Shown: piece after piece, positions 47,103 to 61,100 of the stretch
Layout of the letters: every line of letters starts with the position of its first letter
How positions within the stretch are numbered: position 1 is the first letter of the stretch
Source: Phoebastria nigripes
Taxonomy: Eukaryota; Chordata; Aves; Procellariiformes; Diomedeidae
DNA length: 64,000 nt
Direction of reading: 5' to 3'
Assembly (NCBI GenBank): GCA_035582835.1
Contig: JAYKAV010003355.1
Location: 100,040 to 164,039, forward strand
Made by a program: the position numbers and the translations under genes
The notes under the pieces: generated by a model
Databases searched by the model: none
What the model saw: the letters and a program-made list of their open reading frames with translations, nothing else
Told to the model about the DNA's origin: nothing

Positions 47103-49364
47103 GAGTACAAGACTCATAGCCCCTCAATGCCCTTTGCACTTTTGTCTTTCATTCTTGGACACCAATAGGTGCTATATCAGATGAGCATCTTCCCCCAAAC
47201 TGACTATGTTTATCCCTTATTCAATACTTGTACTTTTGCTCTACTATTTAAGGAAACAGCTGAAATATATGTTGGCCCATAAATTTCTTCTTCAGGCCAA
47301 GGTACTGGAATAGCACCAAGAAATGACCAATGTATCTTTGGGGCAGTGATGTTAGAGATAAGAGATGGGAGGCTATTTTCCCAGCATGAGAACTTCTAGG
47401 ATGAGATAGAGGTAATAGTTATGCTTATATGATATCAAACCTATGGCTTGCAAAGTGAGTGGGAAATAAAAGAGAGAGTACATCCCTGCTCAGGGAGCAG
47501 ACTAGGAGAAATGAACAGCAGGTAACCATGCTGCTAGCAGAGAAAGTGAGAACGCTCTTTGGATTACTCATGCCATTGTGGGAAGAAGAGTACAGAAACA
47601 GCTGGTAAGCTGTCAGGTTGATCTTAAGGAGTAAATGTGAAATGTCTTCTCCTGGTACATTAATAACAAGAGTTATTTGGATGAAGCAATGGAGGCGGGG
47701 AAGAGGAGACAAGGTGGTTGCACCTGCTATTAGCCCTTTTTCTCTTTTCAATATAGATATATGTCAAATGTCCTATTTCTTTCTTACCCGCTTCATTAAA
47801 CTCATCCACAGCCATACTGTCTTCCAAGCCGATTTCTTCATATCATAATTTCACCAGGTTCACCAGGTTGTTTTTAATTTAAACTGTGCAAATGGTTAGA
47901 TTGGTGCATTCTGCTGACTGGGACATAGATCAGTAGAGGACATCCAAACACACGGTCATTCCAAACGTGTCTGGGTTGTGTATGGAGCATATCAGTAGAT
48001 ACAGAGGTTAGGTTAGGGACACTTACGTGGCTTATTTATCCTCTCCCCTTGCTATTCCTCTATCTCTTAGATGTATTAAGAAGAACCTGAAGATGGCTAC
48101 TGCTGTGAAGAAAGGGTGTTTATTATTTTATTTATTCTTTCCTTCTTTCCTTTTCATTCATTCTTTCTGATCTCTGAATTTTACGTCTTCCCACAGTGTG
48201 CAGGACCAAGAGGGATATGTGTGGCTCAGTACTGATTTCGTATTAGTAATATTCCTTCTTTTTGCACACTGAGATCACCCCTGCCTGTAACACATTGACC
48301 TTATTTTTATCCCAGCAGGGGCAGATAGAAATGTAATGATCCTGCTCTGGTAAGGAATGAATTTTTAAACTCACGACATTTGCACAAGTACAAATACTTG
48401 TAACAAGGGCAAGGAAAAAGCAGGAGCCCCTTTGCCTTTCTCTCTTCTACCTTAGTTCTGAGCAGCCCCATGTCTACTTAAACTAGATCACATCCCAAAG
48501 TGAGTTTGCTGCCCTGTCTGTGTGGTTTGTTTTTTAGTGTAATTATGTCGGTAGAGAGCTCTCAGGGTTGGGGGAGGAGTCATTTTTTTGTAGCTTCCAT
48601 TCCTTAAATACTTTTTCTGCCGCTTACATCTTACATATTTAACCCATGGATATGAGGGCAAAATCTTTAGAAGTTTTTTGTTCCTCCTACATGTTCCATC
48701 CCTCTGATGGATCATATTCTCTGCTTCACAAGTTGTTACAAAACACTTAATGCAATGTGAATACTGCCTCCATTGTTTGCATCACCCACAAAGCCAAGCA
48801 GGCTGTTCTTTTGCCTTGCCTGGAATGGGATCCCCTGAGAAATAAACATGCTTGGCTTGTGCTTTGAGCATCTTTCCAGCACTGATGTAAAGCTGTGCAT
48901 GGCTTTGGTTCATTTGATGTGAATCATCCATCCGTCAGAGACGTGTCACAATCTGGAAAAATCTAAGAGTTGAGTCTGAGCAATGACTCTTTTGTAATCA
49001 AATAAAAAATGAAAGGAGGTTGAATATACGCCTCGCCTATGTACATCTTGACAAAGTACTGTCAAGGGCAAAACTGGATTGCATTGCAATGCCATAGGTG
49101 TGAATATTTTTCTTCGGACCAGCGGTTCATCTAACCAGCATCCATCTGGACATGTTGTAGGATCCAGGGTAGATGATGCTACAGTGGCCTCCTCACATGC
49201 AGACACATCTGTGGACATATTTTTCAAAGTCTGTCCCTTTAAGGGATGTCACTTCTTTTTTGTCCCATATTAACTTATGTTCTGCCACTGTTCAGTGTCT
49301 GCCAAATTTTAATGTCAAAACTTGCTTATATCAGAAATAGGGAACAACAGAGCAGAGGTTTCAG
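47103..49364. other. Noncoding DNA, no gene recognised
   Basis: No gene or classified repeat. A pyrimidine-rich run (TTTATT, CTTTCC and TTCATTC units) lies at about 48119-48171. The 108-codon minus-strand frame at 47425-47751 has no motif. Confidence 0.5.
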
Positions 49365-50035
49365 AAAAAAAGCTATCCACAATAAATCCCAGAGTATTTC
49401 AGGTTTTCTGCCTGAGTGGTTTTGCTCTGTCCCTTATTTAGGATCTTCGTCCCATGTTGTATCTCATGTTTAGGCCTTGACAAGTTGAGATACACACAGG
49501 GGCCTTTTTTCTTGGCGTTTCCAGTTAATTTGGAACTCAGCAGCATATATGCAGTTATTAGTTATTTTCAGCATGCATTTCTTTGCATCTGTCAACAGTA
49601 AATTTAATTTGCCATTGTGTAGACCATTTTCATAGAGCTCCTACTAAGAAATAACTTAAATAATTTTGTGCCAGCTGCAGATTTGTTTCTTTGTTATTTA
49701 CCTCCTTTTGCACAGCACTGACAATTATGTGAGATTGGGCTCCTTAAGCAGAACTTCTCCATTGTTTTATTTGTCATACTGAAAAAAACCAGATTTTTGT
49801 TCCTACTTTCTGTTTACTGTCTTTTTTATCAGTTTCAAATTCTTTACAGCACTTTTTCTCCTATTATGATTTTTATAGTGTCTTTTGGTAGAGTGCTTTT
49901 TAAAAAGGCCCTTTGGAATTCTGGCTGACACCTGTTTTCTTTTATCTGGTGCTTTGTTATATCTTTGTAGATCTGAAGAGTACATTTGATTACTTATAGA
50001 AAGAATATTGGGGTTTGTATTATCATATTTTAATA
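49365..50035 (-). repeat. Ancient L3-type CR1 LINE relic
   Basis: Several blocks on the plus strand match the reverse complement of the old L3/CR1 reverse-transcriptase region in order. They include AGCTATCCACAATAAATCCC, GCATTTCTTTGCATCTGTCA, GTAAATTTAATTTGCCATTG, TTTTGTGCCAGCTGCAGATT, GTTCCTACTTTCTGTTTACT and GTCTTTTGGTAGAGTGCTTT. The L3 counterparts include GCATTACTTTGCACTTATC, GAATTTCATTTGCCATTT, ATTTAGTATCATCTGCAAATTT and TCCTACCCTTTGTTTCCTGT. Divergence is very high, with no coding frame left. The minus-strand 101-codon frame at 49803-50108 lies largely inside and is a shadow. Confidence 0.7.
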
Positions 50036-51941
50036 ATCTGTGACATTTATTTCTGTTATATTGCCTGACAATGAAGGTTTGCAGGCACCTCATTCTCAGG
50101 AGCATCATGTATATCCTCCAAAAAAAAAGGCAAGGAAAAAAAAAGGGGGGGGGGGGAGGTATATGTTACCTTACAGTACTGTAGTGGCTGTACTCTGTAG
50201 GATAATGTATGAAAGGTTGTATAATTTTGCTAGCAAATCAACTTTGCTTTTAACAATTAAATACGTAAGTAACTGTTTTTAGGATCACCACAGTTTGTAT
50301 TTTATTCTGAGAATAATATATATTAACAATTTATGTATCTTTCAGTAGATATTACAGCTCTTTGGAACTATTTATGGAGTAAGCTGCACAACACTCCCAT
50401 GAAATGGTAGCATATGATTATTCTTGTTGTATGAATAGGGAAAATCCAGACCTGGTAACATCCCTTTTCCACCTTTTGTGCTCCAATGCAGTACCTTTGT
50501 GTGAACTGTAGACTGAAAATGGTTAAATTTTCTTTCCAAGTTATCATTTTCAGGATCAAATCTAATGGGGGAAATCCTTGTGATTAGGTCATGGCTCTAG
50601 ATGTTGAAAATCAACTGGAGAGTCATTTGAACCTAAGTTGATTGCATTCGAAGAGCAGGGAGTGTGCATGCCCCTCATCAGCAGTGACAGTGGGAGACTT
50701 GAGTAGCTTCTCCAAAAATGAGTTAGGGCTTATCTGCCAGTGCTCTGAAGCCCTCAAGGCTAAACCAGACCTTCCTTCCCACTTTCTCCTTGCAATGTGC
50801 AAGTCCTTGCACTTCTCAAAGAGACAAGTTCTCTTTGGTTGATGGAGACACAGGAGTGGAATAAATGGAAACTGAATTACAGGAGGGTGCAATACCAAAC
50901 GTTAACCAAACACTGAGGGAAAATTGAGTGAGAACTTGAAGTTGTAAACCATGATGCGGACTGATTTATGCTCAGAATTGCACTCTGCACTCGATTAATA
51001 TTGAACTGTGAGCAGTGTTCCCACTACTGATTAGGAAAGGGGTCTGGGTATACCTATGCCATCAAGAGAGGGAAAAAAATCAATGAAAGGTTCTGACTTC
51101 CTTCCTCAACTTTTTCATGTAAATGGGAGGTGAAACACCAATAGTGTCAAACGTTGTTTCTTCATGGCCACTGAAGCTGTTTGACCCCTAAAAGTTCATC
51201 TGGCTAGGAGACTAACTGAACCATAGCATCCACCTGGATCTGAAAACACATGATGGATGTAAAGCAGAAACAGCTTTTTAGTGAGAATTCTTGTCAGACC
51301 ACAGATACCACACAAAACCCTGTAAAAGTATCAAAGAAGCTAGAAGTGAAGATGCAAAATCGAGAATAAATTGTATGTCTAAGATGCTTTTGCCTAACTT
51401 TAGAGATGAGAAGAAGCAGAAGTTCCAGTGCTATGGTAAAAAGCTCTGAATAGGCAGATCAGATTGGACAAGAGTCCTCTTTTTTTCTATGTTTATTTTT
51501 TCATCCTTTCCACCCGAAAAGACCTTGTTTGTGAGACCTACTATGTTTATCACAGGCAGCAACAGTAAATGGATAAAGACAGGCAGGATAATGATTGATC
51601 TCTGAAATGGTTCATTTTGTTAACTGAATTACAGGTTGTGCTATGGACAGAGACAGCTGGCAGGCAGTGTTGCCCAAGCACCAACCCTCACAGAAAGTGA
51701 AATATGTACTTGCCTTTCATTAGTGCACACGGTATCATTATCACCATTGCCATCGCGACAAATGTGATGATTATATGTGTCCCCTGAGAACAGCTGCAGA
51801 CAGAATGGGTGGACTGAGCAGTGAAACAAGCTACCCTGCTATCAGGAACTGTTTGGCCTGCAAAGAAATCTGCAAATATTTCAGTAAGAGGTCAGACAAT
51901 TCTTGGGTGAAGTTTGAGGTTGTCTAGACTTTTCCCTTTCT
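50036..51941. other. Noncoding DNA with an A/G homopolymer cluster
   Basis: Includes A runs at 50120-50128 and 50136-50144 and a 12-G run at 50145-50156, a likely sequencing and assembly trouble spot. Opposed ORFs at 50623-50898 and 50642-50842 carry no motif. No gene recognised. Confidence 0.55.
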
Positions 51942-52132
51942 GGGATCTCCAAGCAGTCTACAACTGTTTAATAAAAACATTGTTGTTCTCATTTTAAAGA
52001 AAAAGAAATTGGGGCAAAAATGCTATTATGCGTCCTGCAAGTTACACAGCAAGTCCCTTCCAGCATAAGGGGTAGGGTTAAGATCTTCTGACCTGCAGCT
52101 CTCCAATTCATTTATTAAACCATGATTCCCTT
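51942..52132 (+). repeat. MIR-type SINE relic
   Basis: In order on the plus strand: GATCTCCAAGCAGTCTACAA, TTGTTCTCATTTTAAAGAAA, AGAAATTGGGGCAAAAA, GCAAGTTACACAGCAAGTCC, AGATCTTCTGACCTGCAGCT and AAACCATGATTCCCTTC. The MIR counterparts are GATCTCAAAGCACTTTACAA, the CCCCATTTTACAGATGAG block, GAAACTGAGGCACA, CCAAGGTCACACAGCAAGTC, the CCTGACTCCCAGTCC block and ACCACTAGACCATGCTGCC. This is the clearest forward MIR in the window. Confidence 0.78.
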
Positions 52133-55100
52133 CACAAAAACAGATGACTTGCTGTTTCGCAGTCACTGGAGTAAATGCTCCACCAGCTGTCCCCCTTTAC
52201 CTGATGAGCAGTGATGTGCTACTGGTGTTTTCAGGAATGCATCCAATGAGAATCTTCCCTTAAACTGTAATAAATCCTGTGAGCAAGAGTGATGTGATGC
52301 CTGCAAAAAGAGAGCATGAGGGAAGCTGTTTACCTGTCTCACTGTTTAAGTTAACACTTTTCTCTAATAACTATGAAGGGTAAAGGAGCTTCTTTTCAGT
52401 GCATTTTGGTTGAGATGGGTGGGCCTAATTTTGAAAAGTCAGGCTGAGCATTTACTACTTACGAAAACAGTACCCAAATCCATGATGAAAGCTTGTAAGA
52501 AGTGCCCCTATATTCAGAATGCTGATTTTGAATGCAGAAATATTATCAGCCTGTTCCAGAAGGGCGTTTCTAGGCCAGTAACTTTTACCAAGCAAAGCCA
52601 ACACAAGAAGAGGAAGCAGCTCCCTGTTTGGACTCTTGCAAAAGTTTCTTTCTAAGCACTATCAGTTTATCGTATACTCTGGAGCACAAGAGTCTTTATT
52701 CTTGCTTTCTTAAAAAGAAAATTGCATCCTTTGAAACTTTTGTTATCTGTATAAATGTTAACTCCTAATGCAATGGTCTCAATAATATTTTGTAGCAAGT
52801 ATGTGCCTAGATTATGATCAAGCATTGTGTTAAAAAAGAAAGTAAATTGATATCTTAGTTTCATTAGCTGTCTGTTAATCAGAAAAGATGAATCAAAGTG
52901 CTTGACTTACCTTCTCAGTTTTGTACATTACTTTGTATATCTCTTATTTTCTTTCCCATTTTAAACTTTCCCAGGCTGAAGTATTTTGAGACTTTCCTAT
53001 TACAAAAGTCTCTGTATAGCTCTACTAATTTTAGTTTCTAATTCAAATCTAAGTCATTCCCTTGAAACTGTAGGATTATGTTACATGATAGCAATGTTGT
53101 ATCATGTTGCAATCTGGTTAAACTTCAGTAAGTGATGTTGATCATTGTCTGTGCTTCCTAAGTTATTGTTGGCATACGTAACTTTTCCCTTTATCATGCT
53201 GGAAGAATATTCAATGTTAACACTCTAGCAGCCAACAGAAAGAGAGCTTGCAGAACTGCCCTTCTGCTGCTAAAAAAAAGGTTTACCTGTATTTATGCAG
53301 AAGCTTAACCTGTATTGTGTGGACACCAGCTAGCATGACTGTCAGACTGGGTGCACGCTGGTCAGTCCTATGAGCTGTGTTTGGAACGGTGGGTGCTGAG
53401 CAATTCTGAGATGGGGGCTCCTGTGCACACAGCCTGGCTAGCATTAAAAACTGATGGGTGTGGACCCATGAGTATTGTGGTGACGGTTCAGGCTAACTGA
53501 AAGGTCCCTTCTGTCATGCTGCTTTGCTGATCTGTTTCTATATCTTATTTTCCACTTAACGGTAAAATTAATGAAGTGAAAAACAATACTTATTCTCAGA
53601 GCTTAGCTATTACCTTAATTAAAAAGAAAATATTTAACATGACATTGTTAAGGTCAGCATGCCCAAATGTAACCAACTGTAACTTTGAAATACCATTTAA
53701 AACATATTTAATTCAGCACTCAGGAAAGTTGCTGATTTAACAATCCAGGAAACTCGGCTTTGATCACAAGCACTGTACCTTTAGTAACATGAGTCATTGC
53801 ATCTGTTCTCCTTTTCAGCTCAGACACCCAGTAGAGGCACTGATCTGTGCTAGCAGTAGTATTTTGGTACATAGTCTTGATGCTTTTGTGGGTCTGCCTC
53901 CTCCTTTTTTTCCCCCATTTTTCCTTTTCATAGCTTTATGAGGGGCTCTTCAGGAAGGAGCAATTCAGATCATTGTTCCAACCCTAGTATACAAGACAAA
54001 AAGCATTATGCTCTGCTATAACTTATAAGTGACATACACAAATGGAACTGCAGAATGTTTTTCTCAAAATTGATTGTCACAGCAAGAAAAGTACACATAA
54101 ACCCATAGCCAAGAGAGGGAAATGTTCTGAGATGTTAGTGGTCAGGACCTGGTATTGTGGCTTACATTGTTTCTGGAAAGTGGCTGATCTGGATATACTA
54201 GGGCTATTTGAGTTGGAGAGAATATAGTTCATCTTTTTGACAATGAAGAATGGAAATCTTTGATTTGTGTTCAGTTAGCAAATGTGGCAGGGTTAAGTGC
54301 AGGTTCCATTTGTGTGTCAATACAATGATAGAAAAGTGGCTTTTGCAAATAAACCACAGGTAAATCTCAGAAAATAATGTAGTATACCCAATCCTCAACT
54401 GCTAACAGGGTTAAGAAGACTCAGAGGATCAATTTAAAGCAACAGTTTTCAAGCCAAATGTGTTTCTAGATAAACATCACTGAAGTCAAAGGAACGGTGC
54501 CAGGATTAAACAATGCCCTTCCCAGTTAGTAGTTGAATCCAATCCACACAGGTAATAAAAGAAGATCACAGTTCTTTTGTAGCTGTTTGGTAGTCTCCAG
54601 CAAATGAGTTAGAGTCTCAGCCCAATTGATAATGGTTGGAAAATTGCAAATCCTCAAAAAACAGTCTGTTTTTAGTATGCACTGAGAATGACTTAGAGCT
54701 CCTTAGCGGCCATCTGTCCTGAAAGCCTGAAAAAAGAATGGGTGGTAGGGTTTGAATCCCACTCCTTTTCCTTGAAGTTCTCCCAGAAGGTTCATGGGCT
54801 AGTGAGGATGGCATGTAGGGAGTTTTCATTGCTGTTTGTTGCATGCAGTTGGATGGTTTGTTTGTTTTTTTTTTTTTTTTTTGGGGGGGGGAGCGGGGAG
54901 AGAGAGAGACTAATTAAGTATTGTATCTTGCATGCTATAAAATTATCCAGAAAAATGGGGAGACACTTGGTGCTTCACAGGAGACATCTCTATCGCTTTG
55001 ATCCAGATCAAGACATAGCTGCTGGTTTTTTGATTTCCCTCACCAGTTTTTTCTTTTCTTTCTTAAATGCAGCTATTGCTATTAACCTTTCTCACAAAAC

Positions 55101-58100
55101 CAATAAAGCCTCTTTCATGCTTCCTTCCCATTTCAGATCATTCTGTTGGTGAAGTGTTTGCTAGAAAAGAGGGCAAGGCTTTCATGTTCCCCTTTCTTCT
55201 TGAAACCACCTACCTAGTTTCACAAAGAAAGAAAGAAATGTAGCCCTGAAGGCTGGGGGAAGTGCATGCATCCAGTACCACCTTGAGGGTTGCAGAGCTG
55301 TTAACCACTGACTGATACTGAACCCACTACATTAGGATGGCATCTTTAAGTGTTTAACATGCAATATTAAAAACAAAATAACCCCCAAACAATCCAAGAC
55401 TTGGTCACTTGAAAGAAGAAAGTGCATCATGGTAGAAGTGAATTAATAAGTGCATTTTAAAAAGCACCAAAACACTGTAAGATCCAAACAACTTTGCCTG
55501 AAGAAATTATATTCAAATATTTTTCTCCTATTCCATTGTTGTAGTTATGGCAGACAAAAATGTTGGGTTCTATCAGAAAACAACTGTATGAAACTGCTAA
55601 GCTAACTTAATCTATGAAGAATTAACATCACATTTAGAGTATGGCCAGGCTGTCTCTTTCAGGCACCCTTTATTTGTGCTACCAACAAATTTGAACTAAC
55701 TCCAGAATAAAACATACCCAACAAACTTTCCCTTGCCACCACGTAGCACATGCTTCAATGTCAAGAAGAGTCCTTATTAGAAGGATGGCAGTGTTATCTC
55801 CTGTGATATTAATTCTTCTTATTGGTCTCTTGAGATAACGCTGCCCAAAGTTTGGCAGGGAGATTAAGGAAAGCCAACCTTTTTAGCAATAGCCATGACT
55901 GCACTGAGTAAATACTGTATACTAAAAAATATTATAATGATGTGTCTTTTTTAAGATAATAGTAGAGCCCACTAGTTACCAGTTCAAAGTGGTTATGCTC
56001 TGCATGTAATTCCAATTTGAGAAACCCACATAATTCATTGTGAGGGAAAGGTATAAATAAATAAACAAAAATAATAAGGCCATTTTTTAACTGGGCATAT
56101 TTTTAGAGTTTGAACATTTTCCACTGAAACTAACTTTTGTTGCTGTTTTGGAAAATTGTGTCTTCAGATAAAATAAATATCTGAAGTTTAGGCTTATAAA
56201 TTGTAAGAACATTTCTCCTTTATCTCATTTTGTCATCTTTTCTGCTTCCTTTTTTTCTTCAAAGGAAAAGGGAGGATGAAAATAAAGACCAAATGGAAGA
56301 ATAAATAATATGTCTAGAAATTCAAATGTTCTAACAAAATTAAATAAAACCACTGTAATTTTTTTATTAATTTTTCATTTTTCTACAGAAAATCTGAAAA
56401 GTTTAAAAGCCAGTATAATGTGTTTTCTTTGAAATCTTTTATATTTTTCTTTCAAAACAAAGCTGAAATGTTGAACCAGCTGTTGTGCTCCCTGAAGTAT
56501 TCTGGCCATTCATTGATGGTCTCCTTTCATGCACTGGGACAGTTCTTGGTTAGTGTGTGTGACTCAATGGTGAGAAGATGTGCAAACCCTTCTGAAACTT
56601 TCAGAGCCCTGACGCAGGAATTTGCTGTGCATTCTGGCTGTCATTTGTACCCATCTATTTAGGGAGACTGTAATTAGGTTAACTTGTGTTCCAGTGTGAA
56701 AAAAGACCATCACAATATCACAATACAGAACCACAATCTGCGTGCTTTATCCAGCCTTAAAGCTATAGTGTAGGTTATCTCTGCATGCGGGCTGGTGTTA
56801 CTTGAATTTCCTGGAGCTTCTTTCACTTATGTCATGTACTGCATTCTGCTTTGGTACAAGAGCATGACTGATGTTTGGTGGATCAGCATAAACTTCTTCA
56901 TGTTACTCATTCCCAAAAAACTGTATCCATTTTCTGAAGGAGAGTCTTCAATTATTAGTATTGTAATGAGGTACAAAGCAATTTGAGGATAATGATATTT
57001 ATTCAGAGGAGCAGTGAGATTCCACAGAGATGAATAGGAACGTTGTAAAAAGCAGACACATCCTATTTCATTGTATTTTCTCCTTTTCTGGTCTTTTTCC
57101 TGCTGTAATATGACAAAACCTAGAACACAAGATAGCTACAAACACAGGGAAACCATGCCAGCATTCCTTATTTTCTTTTTCTGAAGTGCTCCCACATCCA
57201 TACATGTACTGTCTCCTTTGTTTTGTTGGTATAGTTTTCTTTATACTGTAGCCTGACAAGGCTATGTCACTAGCATTGTACACCAATTTGCAGAATAATC
57301 ATTTGGATCCTGAAGATGTGTATTGTCCTCAGGTGCATTTCTTTGTCTGTGAAGCCAGTGCTCTAAGAGGTAAATGGCTCTGTTTTCACTATTATATAAT
57401 TTCTGATGTATTTATTTTTAAACTGGCAGCATTAAAGCTTCTACTGAGCTGGCTGGTAGATGCCCTTTAAAAAGTTCTTGAAGGCCATAGTCTATCCATA
57501 GCATAGGTATAGCAGAGACATTGAAAGGATGTGGCTATTAACTCTTTATACTATCATGCATGGACACAGGCAGGCCCATCAGTAAGGTTGAGAAAGCAGA
57601 TAATTTTTAATGATCTATTCAATATTTGCTTATCAAGAGGGTCAACTAAAACCAGTTTCTCCTCTTTTGGTGTAAACATTCAGAAAATAGATCACAAAGT
57701 GTCTGGTGAAATCATTCTGAGATTTTACCAGACTTCAGAGAAGCCCCTTCCTGTTATAGTGTAGTTTGGGTCTTCTTAAATGAGGAGGATGAAAGATGCC
57801 AAGAGGAATGAAACAGGGAATCTACTGGGAGAAGAAACAAGTTCAAACTCTGATATGGCAAGAAGGAGAACGATGTGAGAAGAAAGGTTATCCAGGATTA
57901 GTGTTAAAACTATTCAGGAGAAAAAGAAATGGCAATAAACTTTTAACCCCACAGGAACCTAGGTCACAGCCAGTGCAAAAGATTAAGACTTTAAGGCTTT
58001 AGTGGCCAAGTGACTCTGTGATGTACACGGTATCCTGTTATTCTCTAACGCCTGGGATGCCATACTTCTGTGTGCCTTACCATTGAAGCTGTAGCAAGAG

Positions 58101-61100
58101 TCTGGCTCTAGNGACAGCTGCTGATCTCCATCACCTTATGCTTCTGTGTATTGCACCAACCAAAGTGCCCAAATGACCGTTTTCTAAAGCACTTAGTTAT
58201 CCAGGCTGTGGTAAGGTTTTCAAGGAACAAGCAGTACTCATAGTGTTTTCTGAGACTTTCACCCAGGCCAGTCTCACCAGCTGACTGGCTGCTGCCTGGA
58301 TGCACCTGCCGGAATGGCTGTTGGCTTTAGGCCCTTTCCAGCTAAGGCTTCTTGGCTCCCTCTTTGCAGGCAGAGGTAAAAGGCATGCAGTAGGAATGGA
58401 GGTGGGATCCTAGAGATCTGGGTAAGGTGTAGAGGTGCAGAAACTAGGAAGGTAGTCAACAGTTCAATCTGTCAGACTGGCTTGCTAGCCACCATGCTGC
58501 TTTGGTTTTAATTCCTTTTATCAGTAGTCTGCTGTATCTGCCTTCCAAGCCCAAAATCCCATGCCGTATGCTGCGAATACTGTCCTCCATCTGCATGAAG
58601 AACAGCCAGAGACAACAGTCGTAATAGCTGGCCACAGACATCCATCACCGTTATCTCTCCTTCAGTTTGTCTTCCACACAATCAACCTGTTACAATTTAA
58701 TTGACTCTCCCAATCAGCTAGTCAGGTGGGCAGATTGTGTAGGAAGGAGAAAAGCTGGGGAGATGGGGCTATAGTCATATCATTGCAAAAAGATGAGATA
58801 AGGCACATCCTACTCTTATTTCCCTAAACAAAACAGCAGTTCTTTAAAATTTGATTTCTAAAGGCTATGATATTTTGTGCTGAACATACAGTATCAAGCT
58901 CAATCCTTTTTCAGATCTGGGTCCTCTGTAGGGCTTTCTCCTGAATACAAATGTCAGGGTTTGACCTATTAATTTCAACAGCATGCTGAGAAAATAATGA
59001 ATGAGGAGAGGGACTCTGTTCTTGTACTTGGGTAATGTTTACTGAGTGTTGCCAAGTGCTGGACAAAGGCAAGAAAACTTTTCCTTCCAGTGTGTAAGCA
59101 TAAACAGTATAGTCTAAATCACAACAGTCCTGTAGCTCTAAATTCCATTGGCTATTTCAGTTTACTCACAAAAACTCTGCCCTGATCAAGGAATAGACAT
59201 TTTAGGGCTGTTTCTGTACTGGTCTTACCTCCCGTGCCCTGAGCTGCCTTTACCCCAGTGCTCCTAATGGTAGCTACAACGATTTATGAATAGAGGGTCA
59301 TCTCTAAAGGTGGTCCTTTGTCTCTTACTGAAGGCCTGATGAAACATAGCTTCTTCCCACAGAAGCTAATATGAATGAGTGAGTGGCCATATGGAGAGGG
59401 AAGCTGAGTCAAGGAGTGCATCCTCATGCTTAATTCACTTGTGTTTCTCTCCCACTGATTTCAAAGTGTTAGAGAATCTAGAAGACCCTCATCAATTGCA
59501 ATAGGATTAGGCTCTCAGCACAGTCCTAAGAAAGCAGTGTCCTTTGATATATTGGTTGTCCTTTCACATCTCATAATTTTTTTCCTAGAAGGTACAGAGG
59601 AGAAGATATCAGAAAGAGGTACAGAAGCTGAAATTGTGACATTAATCTTCTCCTTACTCTCTACTCCTTCCCACACCTACTATGCCAAAAAATTATTTGT
59701 GGAAGTACTTCAGCTTTCTGTATGACATCCATTCCCAATAATCAAGTTTCAATTTGACATCAGGAGTTCTGATCTAACTAACATAATACAAACTCAGTGT
59801 CTCTGGCTGATACCACTTTGTCAAGCAGCTTTACAGTAAGCAAATTCCACAACACAAAACAAATATGCACATAGCCAAGTCGTAAATTTTCCCAGCAGCC
59901 CATCTTGTTTCAGTAAAATTCTCATCTTTTCTCTGTAGGAAAATTCAGCCTTGGTGTAAGGTGCTGTTTCCAACAAGGTTCAGATGCAGCCTTTTGACTT
60001 TTGGTGAAGATAAATGCCTTTGGGATCGGAGGGGCTAAGTGTCACCTGGGTAGAGGTGCTCAGGTTGAAGGGCCTAGAAATGGGCACCACAAAGTACTAG
60101 ACAGAGATCCCCCAACAGTGGATCATGGAAAAACATGCATTGAGCTAGATATTAAGGCTGTCAAGGAAAATGGGAGGATTCTATGTGAATTTATTTAGTA
60201 GTTAGTGCATCTTACGTGTATGTAAAATATGAATGTTTGAAATGTTCTTTGGCAGCAAAGTCAAGGTAATATAAATGACAAGATACTGACCTAAGAATTA
60301 AAGGACTTTTTAATTATTTGGTCTGTTCCTGTAACTTCTCCTGGTTCCTGCAAAATTTTGGCAAGTCATTTCTCTTTGTCGCTGCTTTCCAACATGCAAA
60401 TGGTACTGCTGGCCTCCTTTGTGAGCTGTGTTCAAAAGCACTATGTGCTTCTCCTCTCTTTTTCCATCACTGTCTAATATTCCACTGTTCCTTACCAAGT
60501 AGTGCTCTGTCATAGAAAGTTATGAAAATCTGCAGAGAAGTAAATTATTTTGGGTAATTAGGGTATTTTCATTAGAAATATGTTTCCTATACTGCAACGT
60601 TCACGTACTGTTCATGTTCATGTATATTGTAATCTGTATTTTCTACTCCCATCCAAAATCTTAGGAAACCTCTTTGATTAAGGATTGGAAAAGCCTTCTG
60701 CTGGAGTCCAGCCACATCTGAAAAGCCACATTACACTTGCGTTAAAAAAAATTCTGCAGGTTAAAAAAAGCAAGCTTTGAAAAGCTAGAAATAAGCTGTT
60801 ATTGAATCCAGGCACTGTTTGTGTTTACATGTACTCATATTTTCTTCATTATCTTGTCTGATTGGGGAGGCCTATTGAACCTTAGGTCAAACCTCTTGTT
60901 TGTCTGGTAAAGATGACTAACTACTCTGTTTACAATATGCTCTTGATATTATATAAAGTTCATGACATCTGTTTCATAGATTTCAAAAGGAACATAGAAC
61001 ATAGACCCTGGTTGCATTACATTCTATTAGAATTCCATAAAAAAAACCACACTGAAAAAGGAAAATATAGTAATATATATTGCTTAGTCATATAATACCT

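Noticed and set aside
48316..48349. 34-bp microexon-like segment with strong acceptor and GTAAGG donor
   Set aside because: Too short to judge, and only one frame is open. Kept out of the feature list without transcript evidence.
49803..50108. 101-codon basic minus-strand ORF rich in Lys and Asn
   Set aside because: Lies mostly inside the L3-type LINE relic but not in its RT frame. The lysine content comes from A-rich minus-strand DNA.
54742..55152. 136-codon plus-strand ORF
   Set aside because: Runs straight through an 18-T and 9-G homopolymer, giving poly-Phe and poly-Gly. Not plausible as coding.
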